In this document: positions 10,688 through 22,600 of the stretch, piece by piece
How the letters are laid out: every line of letters begins with the position of its first letter
Position numbering within the stretch: position 1 is the stretch's first letter
From: Metridium senile
Taxonomy: Eukaryota; Cnidaria; Anthozoa; Actiniaria; Metridiidae
DNA length: 64,000 bases
Assembly (NCBI GenBank): GCA_949775045.1
Contig: OX459101.1
Span: forward strand, 11,644,347-11,708,346
Direction: 5' to 3'
Notes under the pieces: model-generated
Told to the model about the DNA's origin: nothing
Databases searched by the model: none
Seen by the model: the letters and a program-made list of their open reading frames with translations, nothing else
Made by a program: the position numbers and the translations under genes

Positions 10688-13600
10688 ATGTCGCTTGTTA
10701 TGTTCACTCTGAGTTTCATATTGATCGATTCAATTCGGGCAGACTCAGTCTCGTTACCTTACAGCAAAGACGGCGAATTTGTTTATATAAATTTGCAAAA
10801 CAGTTCCCAAGGATTTAAACTGGACTTCGATAAAGCTGAATATCTTGTTGCAAAAATCAGCAGTCAGAGTGTCAAGGATTGCAAATTTGAGTGTCTTCAC
10901 CATCAAGATTGTCTTTCGGCCATCGCCGTTGACCTTAAAACAACCCCTTCGTCTTTTGAATGCCTGTTGTTTAACTGGTCGAGTACCGACTTTGAGAATC
11001 GACTCAGCCCCAAAGTGGATTCAGTCAGCTTTCAGCTCCAGGTATGCAATTCTATTTTAATCTTTTTACTTTTCCAATTTGAAATTGAATTTAAGATTTC
11101 GTTTAGAAAGTTATGAAGCTTAACTACTGACGTATCAGACCGTAATTTTTCACTGGAGTTATGTGTTCTGACCAATTTAAAAATAAACGCCCTAAACGTC
11201 AGTAAACCTTCCTTTCGATATCACACGTCTATCAACAATAACAGTTTTTACTCTAATTTGATTGTTTCGAAAAGACATAAATTGAGTTAAAAGAAAATTA
11301 CTTTAACCGCTAGTTATTGTACATGTTTACTCAAATTCCTCAGAATCTCCGACACAGTCCACAAATGTATAACCGCTAATTATCGTACATTTTTATACCA
11401 AAGTTTGCTTAGAAACACTGACGCAGTCCACACTAGTTTAACCGCAAGTTATCGTACATTCTCACACCAAATGTTTGCTCAGAAACACTGACGCAGTCCA
11501 CACACTGATTTAACCGCTAGTTTTCATACATGTTTACTCAAATTGCTTCATGCATTAGTGAGAAACATTGACATAGTTTACACTATTTTCACCACTTTTC
11601 TATTTATCTTACATTGTTACTTCAAATGTTTCCTTGCAGTTGTACATGTAGAAAGTAACACTTACACGGTCCACACTAGTTTAACGGCTAAACATCATAC
11701 ATTTTTACTGCGTCGAATTGTTTCCTAGAAAGCTCCTAGAAACGCTGACTAGTTTAACCGCTATAGTTGTTTTAACTTTTTACTCAAATTGTTTCCTTGT
11801 AGAAATACTGGCATATAGTGACATATAGTCTACACTAGTCTAACCGCTAGCTCTCGTACATTTTTACTCCATTTGTTACCCTTGAAATACTGACACAGTC
11901 TACACTAGTTTTAAATGCTAGTTTTAATATTATAAATTTTTACTCAAATTGTTTCCTTGTAGAAATACTGACTTAGTCTACACAGTTAAGTTTAACCGCT
12001 AGTTATCATACATGCTGTTTACTCCGATTGTTGCCCTAGAAGCACTGACATAATCCACTATAGTTTTAACCGCTAGTTGTTATAAATTTTTACTCTTCGT
12101 AAAATAGTTTCCTTGTAGAAATACTGACATATATCATACACTAGTTTAACCCAAGTTGTCATACATTTTTACTCAAATTACTTTCATAGAAACACAGAGG
12201 GAGTCTACACTAGTATTACCACTAGTTATCGTACATTTAACGAATTATTTTCGTCCCTGTTTCAGACGGAGTGTCAGACCAACAATCCGTGCCGGAATGG
12301 AGGAGTATGTATCGCTAATACAGGTCCTTTTAAGTATGTATGTAACTGTACTAATGGCTACGCTGGAAGGCATTGCAAACAAAGTAAGTCATATTCATAA
12401 ATAAACCACTGGCAGCACAACTATTCTATCTGATGAATTACGAACAAAAGTATTACATTATTGCGCACGGGTGTGAATGCTGTTGTGGTTGGTTTGTCCT
12501 ACATAATCGCGTGAAAGATCGCATGAGAAAAGCCACAGAAACCCCCACCGTGCATTCACACAAATGTACCCCATACAGTAATTAAGCCATCCGCACGCTA
12601 AAAGAATGATTAAGGACAACTTTTGAATACGGCGCGCAGTAAAAAATAATTTTACAACTTTTATTAGTTCATCAGATAGACTATTTGGCATGGGCTGTAT
12701 GCCTGTGAATTCACATTTATCAGTTCATTACCAGAAAATATATAATTTTCATGCATCGATAAGGCAAAACAGTCTACATATATCTGTACCAGTGGGCTCA
12801 CTTTTTTAAACTAAACGCGATTTTGACAATCGAAAAACTATTATGTTTGAGTTTTTTGAGTCGTAAAAAAAAACATAGAAGAAAACCTCTCTAGTTCAAC
12901 AGTAAAACCAATGAAATGCAGTCGTTGATGTCAATCGTACATTTGTGCCAATCACGCACATGAATTCTAAGACGGCATTACCGGTAATTAATGACTTCTC
13001 GAAATAAAAGAAAGTGATACGAAAATGGCGATACTGTTTTGTAATAACATACCGAGAGTTTTTTTGTGTCGATGATCACTAAGTTCCTAGACTTCAAACT
13101 CTAGAGATGTGAACCCAAAGACAGAGCTGCCACGACCTGCGCGAGCAATTAATAGATGATTACAGACATACCAAGACGGTTGAGTTTCCACCGAGAGAAT
13201 CGCTACCCCAAGTGTCACAGCATTGTAAGGCTGAGTTATTGTCTTGAAGCTGACAGGAATGAAGTCAATATCGGACTGAGTCGGTATAGTACTTAAATGA
13301 CTGCACTTGAAGAAAATTGCTGCTCACATGCCTAATCGTCTACAAAATCAGAAAATTGGTATACTCATTGGAGCTGATTGCCCAAAAGCAATGGAACCTA
13401 AGAATGTAATTTAATTCCATGTCCTGGAAGTGGTCCTTATGCCATCCTCACATTTGCCGGCTGGACTGAGTCAAAGGAACGCAAGTTAAGTGTAACAGTG
13501 CTATATCGCCAAAGAAACGTCCAACGTCAAGACGATGACGCACAACATCCACTTTTTTAGTACCGTCAAAGAAGTTATAACACCGGAGGCACTTAATCGC

Positions 13601-16600
13601 ATGTTGGACCTCGAGCTAAACGAAAGAAACAATACCTGATCACGAAAGGCCTACCCTCAAGAAGATAAATGCTTTCTAAAGATACTAGAAAATGGTGCCA
13701 AAAAAGAAAATGGTCACTTGGTCATAATGCCTCAGACGTAGTGACGTATTCGTGCCAGACAACAAAGAGCAAGCCATTTCAAGAGCTATGTATTTGAAGA
13801 AAAGACTGCTGAAAGACCACAAGATGTATGCAGACTACCTGAAAACTATGAATGACATCCTTAGTAACAATTACGCAAGAAAGGTTCTTGCGCAGTAAAG
13901 GGAAAGACATGGTATCTCCCGCATCTATGGGTGGCATGAGTGGTCTAGAGGTGAGAGCGTAGGCCTTTCACCACTGTAACCTGGGTTCGATTCCCGGCTC
14001 GGGCGACAAGTGAATAGAGTTTGTTTGATGTGTTGTCTCTCATGTCACGAGGGTTTTTCTCCGGGTTATCCGGTTTTCCTCCTTCCGCCAAAATCAACAT
14101 GTGAGCTGGGTTGTGAGCTGAGTAGTGGTAGCGAGTGTGCGTGAACCTCACGGAAGAGCCCCGACGGGGAGTGATGGTTGTAAAATAGTTTGTTTACGAC
14201 GCACACAAACCTGAGAAAGTCCGTGTAGTATTTGACTGTAGTGCACTATTTGCTGGAGTACCACTAAATAGTGAACTGTTACAAGGCCCAGACCTGACAA
14301 GCTCTCCGATAGGAATATTAACAAGATTCCGAAAACAACAAATAACCTTTCAAGCCGATATTGAAGCAATGCTCCACCAAGTGATTGTCAAGGAAGAGCA
14401 ACGAAATTTCTAATTAAGGTTCTTGTGGTGGCCAAATGGAGATTTAACTTCAAACCTATAGAAGAATACCAAATGAACGTCCATCTCTTTTGCGCTATCT
14501 CTTCGCCCAGCGTAGCAAACTTTGCAGTATTGAAAACCGCAGATATCGCAGAGGCTCAAGTTTGCAAAAAAGACCGCAGACGTCTTAAGAAGAAACTTCT
14601 ATGTCGACGATTGTCTCCGATCAGAGGAAACAGAGAAGAAAGCTATAGAACGTGTTCACAGTACCATCAATGCCTGCAAGGATGATGGATTTCGTCTGAC
14701 AAAGATATCCAGTAATACATTTGGATACTGAATGACAAACCGCTGACTCGTCGATGTATACTAGCAACCATCAGTTCAGTGTATGATCCTCTTGGCTTTG
14801 CTGCTTCAGTCTTGCTGCCCGAGAAAAAAACCCTTCCGGAACTTTGCAAAGTAGATGTAGACTGGGACGGTCGTATTCCTGACGAACAAGCCTATCGTTA
14901 GGAAAGGTAGAGAAGTCAGCTGCCCAAACTAGAAATACTTGTCACAAATAGATGTCTTATGCCCTCAAACTTTAGTACTGCCATCGACGTCCAGATCCAC
15001 AACTTTTCCGATGCTAGTACTACTGGATATATATGGTCAAGTCAGTTACAACATGTCAACAACAAAGGTCAAATCCATTGCACTTTTCTTATGGGGAAGG
15101 CACGTTTAGCGCCAATAAAGCCTGTGACAGTTCCCAGACTAGAACTTATAGCAGCAAATGTTTCTTCCAAGCTGGTATACAAGATGTTTCAAGAACTAGA
15201 CCTCAACGCAGATCACTCTACATACTGGACGGACAGCACAACAGTTATAAAATACATTGCTAACTTAACGAACAAAATTGCTATCAAACGTATGAGGCAA
15301 ACAGAGTCATAACCATTAGAGAACAAACAGACCCAAGTCAGTGGAGGTTTGTCCTGGAAAGGAAAAACCCTGCGGATGACGCGTCTCGTGGACTAGAGAT
15401 AGAAGAACTGAACGGCAGACATCGTTGAATCCGTGGACCTGACTTCGTATGAAGACCTCTCAATGAATGGCAAATATCGACAGTTGACGTGAATGAAGAA
15501 GTACACAACTACCCAGAGATAAATAACTGATTCTTGTTATTGCTTTATAACTCCAATAAACAACCTTAGATGCAAATACATGTACAACTTGATCATCGCG
15601 TACAATTGTACTCTAAAATGGGTCATGACCGTGTGGCAGAATGAGCTCACTCAAAATATAACTTTCGCTCCTTTTTCGATAGATCGTTGACATAACTTTG
15701 ATCTCGAGCTTTTACAAATTATTACTCTTCGTGGTTTATGATATGCCAGAATTACGCGCCAAAACAACAAATTTTTATATTTCCCGCGAATAAACTCGTA
15801 CCCAGATCTGAACTTGCGTCAGCTCGATCAAAGGGCACACAATGGCATTTCTTTATTCATAATCGTACTTTCAATACAAGAGGACGTCATTTCGACACTG
15901 TATTCACTCAAAGAAAATCGCTAGATCGATCAAGAGCTTAGAGGTAAAAAGAGAACAAAGCCTACCTATCATTGTATCAATTTTATTTTTCGAAGTTACA
16001 TTTTTTCCTGGCGCTTTGTAGTTCTTGTTTTCGAGAGTGGAAAGTACCAATCTCGAACCCAGAGCCTGCGTTACTCTTGGCCAGCAGTGCCGAGCAACGT
16101 ATAACTCTGGGGAAACGGAATTATTCTGCTCCAATTTTGGAGTTCCGGTTTTAACATGGAATGCGCATGCTTAGTTAATATTATAATGATCTGTTGGTTC
16201 GGGCATCCTGTGTTACTTAGTACGTTAAGATGACATTCAAAATATTGTTGACCTAGTAGTATTTTAAATATTTTCTAAGCCAAAATATAAACATTTTCCT
16301 CACAAATAAAACAGTTAAAGTTTAGGAAGGTTTTTTAACGGCCATCAGGTTTATATAATGATATAAAAACGCGTCTAAATCTCCTTCAATTCAGATCGCT
16401 TTAACCGTCGATTTATTTATAGTTTTCCAACGGTTATAAGTTTGCTTTCGTGGTACGATTGACCTTTAGTAAATAACTGGATGCCAGAGACCTGAGTATT
16501 GTCAAGGTTTAGAATAGTTTAAAGGAGTATTTTGTGTGTATTCTAATTTGCATCGCGACTCGATCATCGCTTCGCGGCGATACAATTTCTCGTCGCTTCG

Positions 16601-19600
16601 CGACTCGCATATATTCCATAAATGACGATATTATTCTATCTAGTATAAAGAACCGTTGACGTTGTATTAATCGTAAAATTTACAGTTTGAATATACATTT
16701 GTTTACATGATGGACCAATCAGAGCTTTTACTTCGTCTGTTTCCGGTCTGACTATTGTATTTTCAAGCATCCATGTCCAATACTGACGAACTGATTCCAC
16801 CCGTGAACTGGTCTTACGACCCGTACAGTTGGTAAATCTTATTAATATGCACAGAATTGGTATTATACTACGTGGTCACCCTGTGTAACTTTTAAGATTA
16901 ATTATGCGTAGAATGCGCATATCATTATCTCTTACGTTGCCAACTACAAAGTCGTTTATGGTTACCCTGTGTTATTAAAATCTCGAAGTAACACCCTTCA
17001 CCATCATTACGGGTCGTACGACTCGTACAACCCGTACGAGTCGTGCATCTCATTATCGATTCGTACGATTCGTGAAAAAGCGCTAACTTTTTAGTTAAAT
17101 CACTGTTTATTACACCCGTAAATAACATCGATCATATCCAATTCTCGTACAAACAACCCTCGTTATATTAACGATTCATTTAGTGTTTGCCTCGTTCTCT
17201 AAACACTCAAACCAGTACTACAACACTTACAAACATCCCTCCTAATATCAACGAAAACACTCAGACCGCTTATATCCAATTGTGTTGGCCGTTTACAAAA
17301 CACTCAAACAACTTGAACGATATACTTTGGACTTGTTAAAACACTAGTATCGATCATATCCAATTGTGTTTGGCCGTTTACAAAACACTCAAACAACTTG
17401 AACGATATACTTTGGACTTGTCAAAACACTAGTATCGATCATATCCAATTGTGTTTGGCCGTTTACAAAACACTCAAACAACTTGAACGATATACTTTGG
17501 ACTAGTTAAAACACTAGTATCGATCATATCCAATTGTGTTTAGCCGTTTACAAAACGCTCAGACCGCTTGAACGATATACTTTGGACTAGTTAAAACACT
17601 AGTATCGATCATATCCAATTGTGTTTAGCCGTTTACAAAACGCTCAGACCGCTTGAACGATATACTTTGGACTAGTTAAAACACTAGTATCGATCATATC
17701 CAATTGTGTTTAGCCGTTTACAAAACGCTCAGACCGCTTAAACGATATACTTTGGACTTGTTAAAACACTAGTATCGATCATATCCAATTGTGTTTAGCC
17801 GTTTACAAAACGCTCAGACCGCTTAAACGATATACTTTGGACTAGTTAAAACACTAGTATCGATCATATCCAATTGTGTTGGCCGTTTACAAAACACTCA
17901 AACAACTTGAACGATATACTTTGGACTAGTTAAAACACTAGTATCGATCATATCCAATTGTGTTTAGCCGTTTACAAAACGCTCAAACAACTTGAACGAT
18001 ATACTTTGGACTAGTTAAAACACTAGTATCGATCATATCCAATTGTGTTTAGCCGTTTACAAAACACTCAGAGAACTTGAACGATATACTTTGGACTAGT
18101 TAAAACACTAGTATCGATCATATCCAATTGTGTTTGGCCGTTTACAAAACGCTCAGAGAACTTGAACGATATACTTTGGACTTGTTAAAACACTAGTATC
18201 GATCATATCCAATTGTGTTTAGCCGTTTACAAAACGCTCAGACCGCTTAAACGATATACTTTGGACTAGTTAAAACACTAGTATCGATCATATCCAATTG
18301 TGTTTAGCCGTTTACAAAACACTCAGAGAACTTGAACGATATACTTTGGACTAGTTAAAACACTAGTATCGATCATATCCAATTGTGTTTGGCCGTTTAC
18401 AAAACGCTCAGAGAACTTGAACGATATACTTTGGACTTGTTAAAACACTAGTATCGATCATATCCAATTGTGTTTAGCCGTTTACAAAACGCTCAGACCG
18501 CTTAAACGATATACTTTGGACTAGTTAAAACACTAGTATCGATCATATCCAATTGTGTTTGGCCGTTTACAAAACGCTCAGACCGCTTAAACGATATACT
18601 TTGGACCAGATCATATTTGGATATTCTGCAATACTGCATCTCACTCTGACTACGCCGCCACAAAAACATACATTTCATATATTTTCATCCATAAATTAAA
18701 TCATTATAACATTTGTCACAATCATTTTTATTTTCACCTTATAATTTATAAATTATCATACATAATATAAACTATTCTTATATCGAGGTAACTGACGTAA
18801 CTATACTAAACTAGACAAAGCCAGTTGCCTATCATATACATATTTCATAGTATTACAATATATCCTTCATTTATCAATACTTGAACACAAATTACCATTT
18901 AAAAAGATAAAACTTCACGAAAGGTACCTCAATTTGAATAAATACAACAACTGTTACAATGTTTATGTGCAAGTACATTTAAATCATTATTAAGGAACAA
19001 CATCCATACCAATAGCAATCCTACCATAAAATATAATAAATTTTTCATTCCAGTTACCAACAATCATTTCTAATTTTGTCTTCATTGTGATTGTCGAGAA
19101 CATACTATATTAAAAAAAGAAATCTCCATCTATTCATATGTTTCGTCATTGTTGAAAATCTCGATAGCCACGAGAAAAGTTGCTCGCACACTTCTGTGTT
19201 GACATTCTGAAACAAAAGAACACAATCAAATCAAGTTCTGCTTAAGAATATATACATAGCATTTTATTTATATGCCTTATACCACAAACTCTAACATAAT
19301 ATTGAGGAGTTTCCAGTTTCCACCACACAAACACTTTCATACTATATCAAGGCATACATATGTATACAAAATTAGCTAGCTACCACATCCATTTACCATT
19401 GTAAATACCAACAATCTCCCTCAAGAAATTATTCACTGTTCAAGTTATATTAACTTTTATACAACTTCTGTTGTACAGAAACTACCCTTACTGTGTATAA
19501 CAATAAATATAACTAAAGTAACATGATTATCTCAAACTAAATACTTCTTAAAACCTCATATAACATCAAAATACATTAAACCTGTTAAACATTCTCTCAC

Positions 19601-22600
19601 TTAAGTCTGTATTTTCCCATGTAAACCTGTAGTTATGACAACTTTTTTTTGAAGTCTCACAAACATACATATTAACCAATCAGAGCAGTTTACTTCAGAA
19701 ATAATATACTCTCATTTTTTCTTCTATGTTTGTACCACACAACACAATTCACAAAAGCATGCATTTAAATGGGAACCTGTTATTAATGTCCATCAGGGGG
19801 TGCGCAGGGAACACCGAAATTGATAAACCAACTTTTATCGGGCACGTAGTTATGAAAATAGTGCTAATATTATTTTATCACTTTAAATTTAATCACTAAA
19901 AATATAACTTTACCTCCAGTTCAATATTATTGTACGGATTACAGTGAACCTTACACCACTTGTCGACATGATTCTTAAAGTGAAACTTGTCCACAGACAT
20001 TGACATCGTTCCAAGTTTCTTTGCAGTTTCTGTTAATTGTGACCTAATGGGGTTAGCTGCATACTTTTTAAGGTGGCAAGCATCATCATAAACAACAGTA
20101 TCTGCAGAAAAAAAAAAAAAATAACTACATTAATTAAAACCATGCCATAATACAGTCCATCATTTTTTTTCACCAAATTCCACATCTTATTCACCGAGCT
20201 TCGTCTATCTGTACAGGAGAATCTTTACCTTGGTCAGGTACAGACCTCACTGCCTTTGGTCTGTATTTTCCAACCTTGGTCAAGATTTTCCTGTACAGAC
20301 CTCCCGCTCGGTTAATAAAATCTTAATATTAATCTATAACATTAAAAAAAGGATACAACTTTTTTGAAAATAGCTGTATATATCAACTCTAAAAAGACTC
20401 TTTTCAACATTATCATTCTGTGACAATTTTAATGCTATCCCTTTCTATGACTCCAATTACTCTCAAAATTTACATTATAAATTTGATGTTATTAACAAAA
20501 TATCTTAATTTCCAATTAATAAGTTCAGAACATCCACGTTAACTTTGGTAACAACCACCTAAACTACATATTTTTCAATGCACTTATACATTTATTCATA
20601 ACAATGACTATACTTTAACCTTACCTATGCCACACATTTCTTCTTTTGCAAATAGCTCATGCAAATGTGCATACACCTGACTTTTGCTTTCAGAACCAAA
20701 CAGCTCCTTCAAGTAGTGAGTAGTGAAAGCCATGCCGACTGACAGCAATTTACCACACTGAGAAAAAACAGTTTCAACAAGACAAGCTTAATTGCTGTGT
20801 ACAACATTTGAAGTTAAAAAGAACAAAAACCACATCTACAAGATTACTTAGGCTGCTGAAAGAATGTTTTTATTTACTTTTAATCAAACATTTGCTGGTT
20901 TAAGGTTTATCAGTTTCTGTTTTCATTTTTACAAGACATTTCATACAAAAATAATTGTAAATCTGCCTTTTTGTTCACATTGCTTCTTTTCAAACAAGGT
21001 TTATTTATAAGAATTGAAAATTGAGTTTTTGTGATTATTTTTGTGACTCTTACAATTAAGACATTTTAATATCTTAATATAGTTTATATTTGTCTATTTA
21101 TTTATTTATTTATTTATTAATCCGCACTAAATAATTTATACATACATACATACATGGTTTATTTCATAGAGCAGGTTAAATTAATTTGCAACACATACTT
21201 AATATATAAGTTAAGTTTTGGTTTTTAAATTTTGATATTTCAATTCCACTAACTCAAACATGCAAAATCCCTATGATTCAAGTTTAATTCATGGAATGAA
21301 TAAAATTAATAAAATAAGCCAAGAAATATATAGCAGTGCATATATACATCGAATAAACATGACAAAACTTAAAAAATAAACACAATTAATACATATGCTG
21401 ATATCCACTTTTAGATCAAGTCGTACATAGAGACGTACACATCTTCATTATAATTCAAAGTTAACATATCATTTTCACTTTATTATAAATTCTATGCTGT
21501 TAAAATGACATTCAATTTATTTCCTTGAATGACAAAGTTATAATTGTAGAATCAAGTATCCAATATTACAGAAACTTATCCTATTTATAACAAAACATTT
21601 CTAGGCCCGGTATATATTCTCAGAACTTTGACGGCCATCCACGCGCTGTCTCCATCACCTCGATCAAGTCTATAACTTTAACAAGGCAAGTTTTAGTCGC
21701 CGGTTATAACATATTAAAGCTATATTCAAGTAATAAACATTATATTAAATGGCTTCGGTTATCATATTTAAATTCAAGTAAGTCTAATAGAAAAATCAAC
21801 TTACCCGCAAAATAATGTTCGTTATAACCGTATAATCGATCATGATCTTTGATTGCCATAAAAGCATTGATAATATTCATATTATATACAATTCACCAAT
21901 CGAACGGGTTGTGAAAGGCATTCACGGGTAACCATGACCAACTTTCACCAATCGTACGACCCGTGAAATGCATTCACGGACCGTACGACCTGTACGGATC
22001 GAACGAACGGTAAACTTTGTTGGCCCTTCCAATGCAGCGTGCCATGCAGCCGCTCCTTTGTATAGTTTACCACAGGGTGACCAAGACCAAGTTTCACCAA
22101 TCGTACGACCCGTGAAATGCATTCACGGACCGTACGACCTGTACGGATCGTACGATCGGTAAACTTTGTGGCCCCTGTTACAAGACTGATAATATATGCA
22201 TAGTTTACCACAGGGTGACCAAGACCAACTTTCACCAATCGTACGACCCGTGAAATGCATTCACGGACCGTACGACCTGTACGGATCGTACGATCGGTAA
22301 ACTTTGTGGCCCCTGTTACAAGACTGATAATATATGCATAGTTTACCACAGGGTGACCAAGACCAACTTTCACACAGGGTGACCAAGACCAAGTTTCACC
22401 AATCGTACGACCCGTGAAATGCATTCACGGACCGTACGACCTGTACGGATCGTACGATCGGTAAACTTTGTGGCCCCTGTTACAAGACTGATAATATATA
22501 TGCATAATTTACCACAGGGTGACCAATACCAACTTTCACCAATCGTACGACCCGTGAAATGCATTCACGGATCGTACGACCTGTACGGATCGTACGATCG

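Noticed and set aside
13931..14010. Functional tRNA gene
   Set aside because: A and B boxes are good, but the acceptor stem does not pair and SINE body sequence follows directly.
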